Made by a program: the position numbers and the translations under genes. From Clostridia bacterium (GTDB lineage Bacteria; Bacillota; Clostridia; Christensenellales; Borkfalkiaceae), in contig JAFQGG010000009.1 in NCBI GenBank assembly GCA_017415505.1, forward strand, positions 1 through 64,000: DNA of 64,000 nucleotides, in the 5' to 3' direction. Under the pieces are notes generated by a model, which did no database searches, had not been told where the DNA came from, and was given only the letters and a program-made list of their open reading frames with translations. Shown piece by piece: positions 24,170 through 34,259 of the stretch. The number at the start of each line of letters is the position of its first letter. Position 1 is the first letter of the stretch.

Positions 24170-24814
24170 TCAAATTTTCATTTTTTTCAGGAATTTTGAT
24201 AACCTTTTATACAAAAGCATAGTCAAAATCCCGACGGAAACCGTTTTGATAAGGTTGAACAGCAACACCGCCAACCAAAACGCGGAAAACGCTTCCGTAA
24301 CCGTCATACCGAAAATACTTCCGCCGAACAGGTACGCAAAGGTGGGGAACACGATAAAGCGGTTGGCTACGAGCGCAACGAGCGTCGCGATCAAACAGGA
24401 AACGGAAAGACTAATCACCACCGTTTTCAAATTCCTCTTATATTGATAAAGCAGGGCGGGCAAGAGCAAATACGCGCTCGTGACGATAAAATTCGCAAGC
24501 TCCCCCGCGCACAGCGACGAGGAAGAAAGACAGCGCAAACTCTCTTTGAGCAAGCACACGACGACCCCTTCCACAGGACCGAGCGCGAACGCGATCAAGA
24601 TGATGAATACGTTCCCAAAATCGAGTTTTAGAAAACTCGCGCCGAAAAGAGGCAGAGGGATTTCCAAAAAACTCACCGCGTACGAGAGCGCGACGAACAC
24701 CGCCATAAGCGCGAGCCGTTTGGCGGAAAAGCGTTTGCGAACGGACGGCTTTTCACGCGTTGAACCCGTACCTGCCCCGTCCGTTTGAACTTCTTTGCTT
24801 AGAACTTCTTCCAT
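24170..24814 (-). CDS. ECF transporter S component, riboflavin type (RibU-like)
   Basis: This is a membrane substrate-binding (S) subunit of an energy-coupling-factor transporter. It has six hydrophobic segments after a hydrophilic N-terminus of about 35 residues, with the family's ALMAVFVALSYAVSF start and a PVEGVVVCLLKESL loop. Riboflavin is inferred from the FMN riboswitch directly upstream. I choose ATG 24814 with GGGAGA seven bases before it, rather than TTG 24829, which lies in the terminator tail. The ATPase and T subunits are not in this window, as expected for shared group II ECF systems. Confidence 0.88.
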   Translation of the reverse strand: MEEVLSKEVQTDGAGTGSTREKPSVRKRFSAKRLALMAVFVALSYAVSFLEIPLPLFGASFLKLDFGNVFIILIAFALGPVEGVVVCLLKESLRCLSSSSLCAGELANFIVTSAYLLLPALLYQYKRNLKTVVISLSVSCLIATLVALVANRFIVFPTFAYLFGGSIFGMTVTEAFSAFWLAVLLFNLIKTVSVGILTMLLYKRLSKFLKKMKI

Positions 24815-24827
24815 ACCGTAATCTCCC

Positions 24828-24859
24828 AAAAAATTTCGCCCCGCTTATTTCGCGGGGCG
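24828..24859 (-). terminator. Expression-platform terminator of the FMN riboswitch
   Basis: An eight-base-pair GC stem (24837-24844 with 24852-24859) is followed on the minus strand by a T run (24828-24833), and the ribU-like Shine-Dalgarno comes right behind it. FMN binding would favour this terminator. Confidence 0.88.
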
Positions 24860-24907
24860 TAAAAAATCAAACCGACACGGAAAAAACGAGCTTTCGTCTT
24901 CTCCGTT

Positions 24908-25024
24908 TCCTCTTTTTTCATCCGGACTTTAACCGTCGGTTTCGGAATTGCACCGAATCGGGAACGCGCGGGCGTTCTTCGCAGACTGTACTGCCGGTGG
25001 GGAATCACACCCCGCCCCAAAGAA
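24908..25024 (-). promoter_or_regulatory. FMN riboswitch (RFN element)
   Basis: The minus strand shows the conserved RFN blocks in order: ctttggggcggggtg, attccccaccggcagta, gcccgcgcg, gattcggtgcaattccg, aaccgacggtt and agtccggatgaa. They pair into the known multi-arm junction. It controls the downstream riboflavin transporter by premature termination. Confidence 0.96.
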
Positions 25025-25057
25025 TATTATTATACTATATTTGTTTTATTCCTTTTT

Positions 25058-25086
25058 AGTATACACGCAAGAAAGGGAGTTGTCAA
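25058..25086 (-). promoter_or_regulatory. Promoter of the FMN-riboswitch/ribU unit
   Basis: On the minus strand TTGACA (25081-25086) and TATACT (25058-25063) are 17 bases apart. The start near 25051 puts the riboswitch at the beginning of the transcript. I see no terminator between the histidine kinase gene and this promoter. Confidence 0.88.
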
Positions 25087-25099
25087 GCAAATACGCGCA

Positions 25100-26566
25100 C
25101 TATTTTGAAACCAACGGGAAATCCACGTAAAAGGTACTGCCCTTGCCCCGTTCGCTTTCCACGCCGAACACGAATCGGTGCTTTTCGAGCACCGTTTTCA
25201 CGATGGAAAGCCCCAAGCCCGTGCCCTGCACGGGGCGTTTGTGCGTTTCCGAGGAACGGTAGTACCGCGCCCAAATGGTAGGCAAATCCTCTTCCTTAAT
25301 CCCCGCGCCCGTGTCGGTAACGGAGAAACGGAACGCCGCGTCGTTCATTTTTTTCAACCGCACGAACACCGTCTTGTCCTCTCCCGTGTAGTTGACGGCG
25401 TTGCCAATCAAATTATAAACGACCTGCCCGAGTTTCAATTCGTCCCCGCGCGTCCAAAGATTTTCTTCCACTTCCAAAACGAACAGATAGCCTTTCGTGT
25501 CCTTTAAGTAATCGAAGCGGGACAAAATCTCGTGCAAATACGAAGACATATCAAATTCCGAAATTTTGAGCGTTTCCAAGCCCGAACGCATTTTGGAAAG
25601 TTCCAAAACGTCCCCCACGAGGGAAGCGAGCCTGTCCGCCTCGTCCACGATCACCTGCGCGTGCTTGTTTCGCTTTTCGGGAATATCCCCCGATATTTCC
25701 ATAATCATGGACGCGTACGCCTTGATCATGGTCAACGGCGTTTTGAAATCGTGCGAAACGTTGGCAATCAATTCCTTTTGCATGGCGTCGGCTTTGGAAA
25801 TCTCGTCGCGGGCGTAGTTGAGCGTATCGGCAAGCTCCACCATTTCCTTGCCGTAGTCCGTGCCGTGGAAGTCCACGGTGAAATCCCCGCGCGCGAGCTG
25901 TTTCGCCTTGTCCGTCATTTCGGAAATGGGCTTGGTAAGCCAGCCCGAAACACCGCTGGAAATGGCGAACGACAACACGAAAATAAACACGGATACGAGG
26001 AGCATACGCACGTCCATTTGCTTGCTCGTTTCCACGATCAGGTTGAGCGATTTTTCCACGTACAAATACGCGTCCCTGCCGTACAGGGAGATTTTCGAGC
26101 CGTACACGTACTCGTCCTCACCCTCGTACACCACCGATTTTCGTTCCTGCTTTTGCATTTCCTCTTGCATTCTCGCAAGCGTTTGCGAAAAATCGAAGAG
26201 TTTCTCCCCGTCGGGCGTTTGCGGTTCTTGCGGATAAAGCAGTGCGCCGTCGGGCGAGAGAATGAAAACGCGCACGTCGTAGTACACGGCAAGATAGCGT
26301 ATGTACGCGCTGTTATTCCCGCCGAACGCCTCGGGCGCGCCCTCGATCACCCGTCTTTCGATTTGTCTGCCCTTTTCCGTCACGTCTTGCGCCGCTTCGT
26401 GTTTATACGTTTGTTCCATGACGAAGCTTTGCGAAAAACCGAGCAAAAGCACGATAATCAAAGATAAGGCGGTGAAAGCCGCCCACAGCAAAAAGTAGAT
26501 ACTCGTACTTTTTTGCCGTCTGCGATAATCCCGCCCTTCCCGTATTTTTTTTGCTCTTTTCGCCAC
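25100..26566 (-). CDS. Sensor histidine kinase
   Basis: A 488-residue membrane kinase. Two membrane helices (about residues 24-48 and 188-210) flank an extracytoplasmic sensor of some 140 residues, followed by HAMP, a HisKA domain with the phospho-acceptor His in NVSHDFKTPL, and an ATPase domain with NLIGNAVNYT, DTGAGI and GTGLGLSIVK motifs. The start is GTG at 26566, two bases after the response-regulator stop, with GAGG eight bases ahead. The signal sensed is unknown. PhoR/VanS-like architecture is visible, but I would not name a target pathway. Confidence 0.93.
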   Translation of the reverse strand: MAKRAKKIREGRDYRRRQKSTSIYFLLWAAFTALSLIIVLLLGFSQSFVMEQTYKHEAAQDVTEKGRQIERRVIEGAPEAFGGNNSAYIRYLAVYYDVRVFILSPDGALLYPQEPQTPDGEKLFDFSQTLARMQEEMQKQERKSVVYEGEDEYVYGSKISLYGRDAYLYVEKSLNLIVETSKQMDVRMLLVSVFIFVLSFAISSGVSGWLTKPISEMTDKAKQLARGDFTVDFHGTDYGKEMVELADTLNYARDEISKADAMQKELIANVSHDFKTPLTMIKAYASMIMEISGDIPEKRNKHAQVIVDEADRLASLVGDVLELSKMRSGLETLKISEFDMSSYLHEILSRFDYLKDTKGYLFVLEVEENLWTRGDELKLGQVVYNLIGNAVNYTGEDKTVFVRLKKMNDAAFRFSVTDTGAGIKEEDLPTIWARYYRSSETHKRPVQGTGLGLSIVKTVLEKHRFVFGVESERGKGSTFYVDFPLVSK

Positions 26567-26568
26567 CG

Positions 26569-27237
26569 TTATACCTCGAATTTATAGCCCAAGCCACGCA
26601 AGGTCACGATAAATTTACGGTAGTCTTTCAAGTTCCCGCGAAGCATTTTCACGTGCGTGTCCACCGTACGGTCGTCCCCGTAAAAATCGAATCCCCACAC
26701 GTCGCAAAGCAGTTTTTCGCGCGTGAGCGCGATACCGCGGTTTCTCACGAGGTAAAACAGCAATTCGTATTCCTTGGGCGTAAGCTCCGCTTTCACGCCG
26801 TCCACGTACACGTTCCTGCCCGCCATGTCGATTTCCAAACCCTCGAATTTGAGGATCTCGTTCCCCGTCGGCGCGGGCTGTAAACGGCGTTTGGTGACGG
26901 CGTTGATCCGCGCCATCACTTCTTTGGGCGAGAAGGGCTTGGTCACGTAGTCGTCCACGCCCAACTCGAACGCGAAAAGCTTGTCGTATTCCTCACCGCG
27001 CGCGGAAAGCATAATGACGGGGATATCCTTCGTCTTTTTGATTTCCTTGACGGCGGAAAAACCGTCGAGGTGTGGCATCATCACGTCCATGAGAATCAAG
27101 TCGTAATCGTTGTCACGGCAAAGGCGCACCGCCTCCATGCCGTCGCCCGCCTCGTACGCTTCGTTGCCCTCGAACTCCACGTATTCGCGAAGCACCGCGC
27201 GAATCATTTCCTCGTCGTCTACAATGAGTATTTTCAT
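26569..27237 (-). CDS. OmpR-family response regulator
   Basis: The N-terminal receiver domain contains the acidic pair DDEE (residues 7-10), phospho-acceptor Asp about 52 (LILMDVMMP), Thr/Ser in MLSAR and Lys in VTKPF. The C-terminal winged helix has the OmpR-type ELTPKEYELLFYLV and DDRTVDTHVKMLR recognition helix. The 222-residue length is standard. It is the first gene of the two-component pair, reading straight into the kinase gene. Two promoters precede it. Confidence 0.95.
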   Translation of the reverse strand: MKILIVDDEEMIRAVLREYVEFEGNEAYEAGDGMEAVRLCRDNDYDLILMDVMMPHLDGFSAVKEIKKTKDIPVIMLSARGEEYDKLFAFELGVDDYVTKPFSPKEVMARINAVTKRRLQPAPTGNEILKFEGLEIDMAGRNVYVDGVKAELTPKEYELLFYLVRNRGIALTREKLLCDVWGFDFYGDDRTVDTHVKMLRGNLKDYRKFIVTLRGLGYKFEV

Positions 27238-27292
27238 CCTTGCGTATCTCCTGTTTTCTTGGATTTTTTTAACAATTTTACCTTTCTATATA

Positions 27293-27321
27293 GTTATACC
27301 CTAAAACTGTTATCTTTACAA
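27293..27321 (-). promoter_or_regulatory. Proximal promoter of the two-component operon
   Basis: On the minus strand TTGTAA (27316-27321) and TATAAC (27293-27298) are separated by 17 bases, about 56 bases before the response-regulator ATG. It lies just behind the terminator at 27323-27364. Confidence 0.65.
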
Positions 27322-27322
27322 C

Positions 27323-27364
27323 AAAAAACCGTGAAAAATAGGTGAAATATACCCTTTCACGGTT
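27323..27364 (-). terminator. Terminator hairpin after ylmC
   Basis: A ten-base-pair stem (27327-27336 with 27355-27364) with an 18-base loop is followed on the minus strand by T residues (27323-27328). It ends the ylmC unit about 50 bases beyond its stop. Confidence 0.75.
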
Positions 27365-27366
27365 AT

Positions 27367-27395
27367 AGTATAACACAATTTTAGCAAAATGTCAA
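27367..27395 (-). promoter_or_regulatory. Distal promoter overlapping the ylmC terminator
   Basis: On the minus strand TTGACA (27390-27395) and TATACT (27367-27372) are 17 bases apart. The predicted start near 27360 falls inside the first arm of the terminator hairpin, so transcripts from here would carry only part of that stem. Confidence 0.75.
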
Positions 27396-27413
27396 GGGGC
27401 GGAGAAAAAAAGG

Positions 27414-27737
27414 CTATTCGTATTCCTCGAAACTGCGCCGAGCATCAAACCCGCCGTGTTGGGGCGGGGGCGGAGGCGGGCAATCCCGTTTCCCGCATTG
27501 TTTTTTGGGCAAACCCACGTTGACGAGAATGACGTCCTCGCCGATTTTGACGATACTTTTCATTTCAATGAACAGTCCGCCCTTTTTGAACCCGAACCCG
27601 CGCCCGTTGGGCGCGACGATTCCCACCCACCTGTTTTCGGGATAACAAAACACGATATCACACACCTTGCCAAGCTTTTTGCCGTCCTGCGTATTCACCA
27701 CTTCTTTCGTTTTCAATTCGGAAAAAGTCAACTCCAT
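27414..27737 (-). CDS. ylmC: YlmC/YmxH family PRC-barrel sporulation protein
   Basis: The 107-residue protein starts with a PRC-barrel-like domain (FSELKTKEVVNTQDGKKLG, then VCDIVF) typical of the YlmC/YmxH family of Clostridia and Bacilli. It ends with a Cys-containing, proline-rich tail (six prolines in a row near residues 86-91). It sits directly downstream of sigG, the usual place in Clostridia. The molecular role is unknown. A sporulation-type promoter lies between it and sigG. Confidence 0.85.
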   Translation of the reverse strand: MELTFSELKTKEVVNTQDGKKLGKVCDIVFCYPENRWVGIVAPNGRGFGFKKGGLFIEMKSIVKIGEDVILVNVGLPKKQCGKRDCPPPPPPQHGGFDARRSFEEYE

Positions 27738-27754
27738 AACGCACCTCTATACAT

Positions 27755-27783
27755 TACTATATGCGACCGAACGAAAAAAGTTG
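27755..27783 (-). promoter_or_regulatory. Possible sigma-K/E-type promoter of ylmC
   Basis: On the minus strand CATATAGTA (27755-27763) fits CATAnnnTA, and an AC dinucleotide lies 16-17 bases upstream, as in sigma-K promoters. The start would be about ten bases before the ylmC ATG. Short degenerate motifs, so tentative. Confidence 0.3.
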
Positions 27784-27805
27784 CCGAGCCTAAAAAGCTC
27801 GGCAA
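27774..27805 (-). terminator. Intrinsic terminator of sigG
   Basis: A nine-base-pair stem (27781-27789 with 27797-27805) is followed on the minus strand by c and six T residues, nine bases after the sigG stop. Confidence 0.9.
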
Positions 27806-27813
27806 GTCGATTT

Positions 27814-28581
27814 TTAAGAAATGTTTTCCCGAATGTTTTGCAAGGCGTTCTTTTCCAAGCGCGAAACCTGCGCTTGGGATATGCCCACCTCGCCCGAAAT
27901 CTCCGTTTGCGTTTTTCCCTCGAAGTAACGCAAATATAAAATTCTCCGTTCGCGCTCCCCCAATTTTCCGATCGCCTCGGACAGGGCGACGTGCTCCGTC
28001 CAAATCTCGTCCGTGTTCTTCTCGTCGGCAAGCTGATCCATGAGAAGGAGCGTGTCGCCCGCCTTATTGTATACGGGCTCGTAAATGGAAACGGGGTCGG
28101 AAATCGCGTCGAGCGCGTACACCACTTCCCGCTCCGCGACCTGCATTTCTTTGGCGATTTTCGCAATCGTCGCTTCCTCGTCCCGCTCTTCGATCGCCTC
28201 GCGCGCTTTGAGCGCGCGGTACGCCGTGTCGCGTATGGAACGGGAAACGCGCAGGGAGTTTCCGTCGCGAAGATACCGCTTAATTTCCCCCACGATCATG
28301 GGCACGGCGTAGGTGGAGAACTTCACGCCCACGCGCATATCAAAGCCGTCGATCGCCTTGATAAGTCCCACGCAACCCGCTTGGAACACGTCGTCCGCGC
28401 CGAGATTTTTGATACGGAAGCGTTTGACGAGCGAAAGCACCAAGCGCATATTGCCCACGATAAACTCGTCGCGCGCCTTTTTATCCCCCGCTTTGAGCCG
28501 TTTCATAAGCTCCTCGTTTTCCTTTGCGGACAGTCGGGGAAGTCCCGAAGTGTCCACACCGCAAATTTCCACTTTTTGCAT
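27814..28581 (-). CDS. sigG: RNA polymerase sporulation sigma factor sigma-G
   Basis: Sigma-G drives late forespore gene expression. The protein begins with the sigma-G hallmark KVEICGVDTSGLPRL, has region 2 with FKST-like KFSTYAVPMIVGEIKRYLRD and region 4 ending in GISQAQVSRLEKNALQNIRENI. I choose ATG 28581, with AGGAGG nine bases ahead, giving 255 residues. The frame further upstream is not conserved. It is followed by ylmC and preceded by a possible forespore-type promoter, consistent with autoregulation. It is not adjacent to sigma-E, which lies at the far end of the window. Confidence 0.96.
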   Translation of the reverse strand: MQKVEICGVDTSGLPRLSAKENEELMKRLKAGDKKARDEFIVGNMRLVLSLVKRFRIKNLGADDVFQAGCVGLIKAIDGFDMRVGVKFSTYAVPMIVGEIKRYLRDGNSLRVSRSIRDTAYRALKAREAIEERDEEATIAKIAKEMQVAEREVVYALDAISDPVSIYEPVYNKAGDTLLLMDQLADEKNTDEIWTEHVALSEAIGKLGERERRILYLRYFEGKTQTEISGEVGISQAQVSRLEKNALQNIRENIS

Positions 28582-28619
28582 ATGCAAAAGCCTCCTTTCA
28601 TAGCCAAAACCAACCGTTT

Positions 28620-28648
28620 TACTATGTAAAGACAGGGGGCAGGTATGG
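28620..28648 (-). promoter_or_regulatory. Possible forespore (sigma-F/G type) promoter of sigG
   Basis: On the minus strand CCATA (28644-28648) and CATAGTA (28620-28626) are 17 bases apart, close to the sigma-G pattern GmATr / CATnhTA (usual spacing 18). The start would be about 30 bases before the sigG ATG. This suggests autoregulation but is a weak match. Confidence 0.4.
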
Positions 28649-28650
28649 AT

Positions 28651-28696
28651 CGAACGAAAAAACGGCGCACCCGTAGAACAAGTATGCGCCGTTTTT
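28651..28696 (-). terminator. Intrinsic terminator of the CASTOR/POLLUX-like gene
   Basis: A 12-base-pair stem (28658-28669 with 28685-28696) flanked by A and T runs lies between the channel gene and sigG and can act in both directions. Confidence 0.88.
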
Positions 28697-28735
28697 ATTC
28701 TTTTTATACCACGGCTTTTTAGCCGTTTGCAAACG

Positions 28736-30847
28736 TCAATGCGTTGCAAAAATAATCAGCTTATCCGTGCTTTCCAATTTAAGTTCCATCTTATTTTGAT
28801 CGCCCGAGAACAACTGCATTTCCCCGCCCTGCTTCACGTAACCGAGCACGAGCGAATAGGTGCGCTCGCTCTTTGGAAGTTTGGGATCGGAAGTCGCTTC
28901 GTACACCGAACGGATAAGCTCCGCCACCGTGCAAGGCGCGGGCGTTGCGTCGAAGAAACGGCTTACTTTCTTTACGTAAATTTCCTTACTTTCCAGATCG
29001 CTACCTTCCTCGTCGTAGGTGAGGATATCCATATAGAAGTCGAAAAGCGTATCCTTTTCGCCGAGTTGCGTTACCATTTTACTAATGTAACGGTTACTAA
29101 TTACGACGTTGTTGACGCTGTAACTCTTGACGATATCGTAATGTTTGGGATTGAGAATTTCCACGACGACGTCGAGTTTGCCCTCGTCGAAGGTGGGATC
29201 ACTCGCCTTTTTGCGGTTGATCACGTCGCGCACGTAAATGAGGTTAGCAATCGCGTTCGCGTCGATATCGCTGTTTACGACGGTATCGTCGGAGAGAATC
29301 AAAACGCTGGTGTCGGTGATATTGTTGTCCACGAACTTCTCGATCGTGTCAAAGATAAGTTCTTGGTCGTAAATATCCGCTTCCACCGTCTTTCTAACGT
29401 AAGGATACGCCTTGTAGTAGTCCATTTTCTCCAAGTGCGCCTTATCGTCGATCACGAGGATATTCATGATCTCTCTGCCCTCTTGCACGTAGTTCCACTC
29501 GTCGCGGAAGCTGTTGAACCCGTCCATGATATCCTTGATTTTGCTGTTATGCCCCAAAATAATGACGTTCTTTTGCTCCACCCAATACTGGCGGTTCATA
29601 AAGACTTTATACGCCGACTCGCTCACGTGCCCCGTCTTTTGCACGTCCTTTTCGTGTTCCGACGCGTAGAAGGCAAACCGCCCCTCTTTTTGTTCCATTA
29701 CGGTGAGCGGAATCGCGTGCGTACAGCTATGCAATTTCGCTTTTACGTACGCGTTCTCGTCCGCTTCCTTGCAAGGCTCGGAGAAGAAGGTCATACCCTT
29801 ATTGGAGAACAAATCCTTGTAAACGAGGTTCAGCTCGGGCATGAGCGAGAACTGCGACAAGAGCCGACCCAAAATGCGGTTGACGCTTACGGGAATGATA
29901 TTGCATTTCCCGTGCACCTGCTTGCTTGCAATAATCTTGTTTACGAGGTCGAGCGTCCAATCGTTTTCCACTTCGATAATGATTTTTTGGTCGTCGTCCG
30001 AATCCACCGCGCCCGTAAGCTCCGCCACCTGCACGAGGGCTTTAATGCTTTGCGGGTTGCCCTTTTCGTAATCGTTCATACGGCTTTGCAATTCGTATTT
30101 GCAGGTCGTATTGTTGATATCGCTACCGAGAATGATAATCGATTTTGCGCGTTCAATAGAAATATCGCGCAGTTGTTTGGTGGAGAAGGTATCGCCCTCA
30201 CGCACGAGCACGACGATATCCCCTTTGAATTTATTCTTCGCCACGTAGAAAATACGGCGGAAGAAGGGCATATCCTTTGCTTTCGCGCGCACCGCCGCGT
30301 TTTCCTGCGCCACGGTGTCCGCAATTCGCTCGTCTAACTCCTTTTGGATACTTTCCTTGCCCGATTGTACCAAAATTACGACCTTTTGTCGCGTTTCACA
30401 GTACATAAGATCGTTGACGATCTCGGAAGCGCGGGTATTCCAATTCAAAATAACGGTATGCCCCGACATATGTACCTTATGCGAGCCGAGGTTGGCGTTT
30501 TCGATAAACCCGGAAATCCAGTTCGTCAAGTAACCGATAACCGCGCCCGTGAACAGCACCATACCGATCAAGACGATCACGATACAGGTGATAATCAACG
30601 CAACGCCCCCACCGCCCACTTGTTCTAACAGGGACTCGATCCCGCCCGCGTCCAACACCATCATTACGGTGTAGTACGCCGACTGCCAAAAGTTAAGATT
30701 TTCCGTTTCCCCGACGGACAGCGCGGAAATCGCAAGCGCCGACAGCAAAATGAACACTACGTTCAAAAGCAAAATGACGACGAGTACGACGCGCCCGGGG
30801 TTTTTGGAAAGCTGGATACTCATTCTTTCTTTGAATCTACGAAACAT
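28736..30847 (-). CDS. CASTOR/POLLUX-like ion channel with RCK/NAD-binding domains
   Basis: The 703-residue protein has an N-terminal membrane unit (helices near residues 18-45 and 88-115, with a possible re-entrant pore loop between) and then two large cytoplasmic Rossmann-like RCK/TrkA_N regions (VILNWN near 130, VIILGHN near 440). This layout fits bacterial relatives of the plant CASTOR/POLLUX channels, which conduct cations. Ion selectivity is not evident; no classical TVGYG filter is seen. I choose ATG 30847 with GAGGAGAG ahead. It is transcribed alone, with its own promoter and terminator. Confidence 0.82.
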   Translation of the reverse strand: MFRRFKERMSIQLSKNPGRVVLVVILLLNVVFILLSALAISALSVGETENLNFWQSAYYTVMMVLDAGGIESLLEQVGGGGVALIITCIVIVLIGMVLFTGAVIGYLTNWISGFIENANLGSHKVHMSGHTVILNWNTRASEIVNDLMYCETRQKVVILVQSGKESIQKELDERIADTVAQENAAVRAKAKDMPFFRRIFYVAKNKFKGDIVVLVREGDTFSTKQLRDISIERAKSIIILGSDINNTTCKYELQSRMNDYEKGNPQSIKALVQVAELTGAVDSDDDQKIIIEVENDWTLDLVNKIIASKQVHGKCNIIPVSVNRILGRLLSQFSLMPELNLVYKDLFSNKGMTFFSEPCKEADENAYVKAKLHSCTHAIPLTVMEQKEGRFAFYASEHEKDVQKTGHVSESAYKVFMNRQYWVEQKNVIILGHNSKIKDIMDGFNSFRDEWNYVQEGREIMNILVIDDKAHLEKMDYYKAYPYVRKTVEADIYDQELIFDTIEKFVDNNITDTSVLILSDDTVVNSDIDANAIANLIYVRDVINRKKASDPTFDEGKLDVVVEILNPKHYDIVKSYSVNNVVISNRYISKMVTQLGEKDTLFDFYMDILTYDEEGSDLESKEIYVKKVSRFFDATPAPCTVAELIRSVYEATSDPKLPKSERTYSLVLGYVKQGGEMQLFSGDQNKMELKLESTDKLIIFATH

Positions 30848-30881
30848 TTTCTCTCCTCTTTCGTATATAGTTATTATAACC

Positions 30882-30911
30882 ATTCTACCATGTCTACGCC
30901 CTTTTTGTCAA
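30882..30911 (-). promoter_or_regulatory. Promoter of the CASTOR/POLLUX-like gene
   Basis: On the minus strand TTGACA (30906-30911) and TAGAAT (30882-30887) are 18 bases apart, about 35 bases before the ATG. Confidence 0.75.
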
Positions 30912-30925
30912 CTGTTTTGCACGCC

Positions 30926-30969
30926 ATAAAAGCATAAATGCCCCGCGGTTTTCACCGCAGAGCATTTAT
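30926..30969 (-). terminator. Terminator-like hairpin after dnaJ
   Basis: An eight-base-pair outer stem (30934-30941 with 30962-30969) encloses an inner gcggt/accgc stem, about 30 bases after the dnaJ stop. The T run on the minus strand is short (gcttttat). Confidence 0.6.
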
Positions 30970-30998
30970 TTTGTTATAGGTGATAGGCAGGTATGCGT

Positions 30999-32159
30999 TT
31001 ATTTGCGTTTTTCATACGGTTTTTCCCCGTACAACGCTTCGAGGTTATCCGAGTACTTGCGCATTTTTTCCTGCTGTTTGAGTTCCAGCTCGTCGTCCAT
31101 TTTTTCGATTTTTTTGCGCTGGTCGCGCGAGAGCTTGGTGGGTACTTCCACGATTACGCGGAGAATCAAGTTCCCCGTGCCGTTTCTCGCGGAGCGAATA
31201 CCCTTTCCGCGAATAGTGAACACCTGCCCGCTTTGCGTGCCCTCGGGCACGGTAAAGTCGAAAGTATCGTCCACGGTCGGTACTTTCACCGTACCGCCGA
31301 GCGCCGCCGTCTTAAAGGAAACGGGCAAATCCATTTTCAAATCGAACCCGTCGCGCACGAAGATTTTATGCGGTTCTACGCGGAAGACGATAATCAAATC
31401 GCCGGGCGTACCGCCGCCTCGCGCCGCCTGTCCGTAGCCCTTTTTCTTCATGTAGCTGTTCGTGTTCACGCCCGCGGGAATATCGATCGTAACCGTCGTT
31501 TCCCCGCGTTGATATCCCTTACCCTTACAGTCGGGGCATTTTTCGCGAATCGACCTGCCGTCGCCTCCGCAATCGGGACAAACGGTTTGACGAATGGTGC
31601 GCCCAAACATGGTGTTTTGCACCTGTTGAATCACGCCCTTACCTTGACAGCGGGAGCAGGTGGAGTATTCCGTACCGTTCTTCGCGCCCGTACCTCGACA
31701 AGCCCCGCAAGGCTCGTTACGGGTATAGGAGAAGGTCTTTTTACAGCCCTTCGCCGCGTCCATGAACGAGAGCGACATTTCCCTTTGAATATCCTCGCCC
31801 ACTTCCGAGCGCGCGCTTCTCGCGCTACCGCCACCGAAGCCACCGCCGAAAAAGCTACTGAAAATATCGGAAATATCTTCAAAACCGCCGCCTTGGAAAC
31901 CGCCTCCTCCGCCGAACCCGCCGAACCCGCTCATGCCGGGGTGTTCGAGTTCGTAGTCGTACGCCGCGCGTTTATCGGGGTCGGAGAGCGTTTCGTGCGC
32001 CTCGTTCACTTCCTTGAACTTTTCCGCCGCCACCTCGTCGCCTTGGTTTCTGTCGGGGTGGTATTTCATGGCGAGTTTTCTGTACGCCGATTTGATTTCC
32101 TCGGGCGTTGCCTTTTTGTCAACGCCGAGTATTTCGTAATAATTCTTCTTTTCTGCCAT
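30999..32159 (-). CDS. dnaJ: Molecular chaperone DnaJ
   Basis: DnaJ is the Hsp40 partner that delivers substrates to DnaK and stimulates its ATPase. The 386 residues contain a J domain with YHPDRN, a Gly/Phe-rich linker (residues about 72-105), four CxxCxGxG zinc motifs ([32 protein letters not shown]) and the C-terminal substrate domains, so it is a type I DnaJ. It follows dnaK by 70 bases that hold a hairpin. Length and domains are typical. Confidence 0.97.
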   Translation of the reverse strand: MAEKKNYYEILGVDKKATPEEIKSAYRKLAMKYHPDRNQGDEVAAEKFKEVNEAHETLSDPDKRAAYDYELEHPGMSGFGGFGGGGGFQGGGFEDISDIFSSFFGGGFGGGSARSARSEVGEDIQREMSLSFMDAAKGCKKTFSYTRNEPCGACRGTGAKNGTEYSTCSRCQGKGVIQQVQNTMFGRTIRQTVCPDCGGDGRSIREKCPDCKGKGYQRGETTVTIDIPAGVNTNSYMKKKGYGQAARGGGTPGDLIIVFRVEPHKIFVRDGFDLKMDLPVSFKTAALGGTVKVPTVDDTFDFTVPEGTQSGQVFTIRGKGIRSARNGTGNLILRVIVEVPTKLSRDQRKKIEKMDDELELKQQEKMRKYSDNLEALYGEKPYEKRK

Positions 32160-32183
32160 TTCTATATCCTTGAAAAGTCTTTA

Positions 32184-32211
32184 CGGGTTTGACGGAAAAC
32201 CGCCAAACCCG
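32184..32211 (-). other. Intercistronic hairpin between dnaK and dnaJ
   Basis: An eight-base-pair stem (32184-32191 with 32204-32211) lies between dnaK and dnaJ without a T run. It could be an RNA processing or stabilising structure that sets the dnaK to dnaJ ratio. Confidence 0.5.
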
Positions 32212-32229
32212 ATTGATTTTTGAGATCGC

Positions 32230-34101
<1,872 letters not shown>

Positions 34102-34111
34102 TTAAACGCTT

Positions 34112-34141
34112 TTTATAAAATTTTTGTGGAAAAAAATACAA
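34112..34141 (-). promoter_or_regulatory. Likely promoter of dnaK
   Basis: On the minus strand TTGTAT (34136-34141) and TATAAA (34112-34117) are 18 bases apart, about 90 bases before the ATG. The leader has no CIRCE element. Confidence 0.5.
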
Positions 34142-34212
34142 TTTTGCGCGCGCCGTCAAAAACTTTTCCCACACAAAGCACGGCGCAACGCCTTTTCCCG
34201 CGCGCAAAGCGC

Positions 34213-34241
34213 AAAAAAGAAGGACGGCTGTTCGCCGTCCT
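34213..34241 (-). terminator. Intrinsic terminator of the surface-protein gene
   Basis: A seven-to-eight-base-pair stem (34222-34228 with 34234-34240, loop of five) is followed on the minus strand by ttctttttt, 19 bases after the stop of the surface-protein gene. Confidence 0.88.
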
Positions 34242-34259
34242 CCCGCTTGATTCGTTTTA

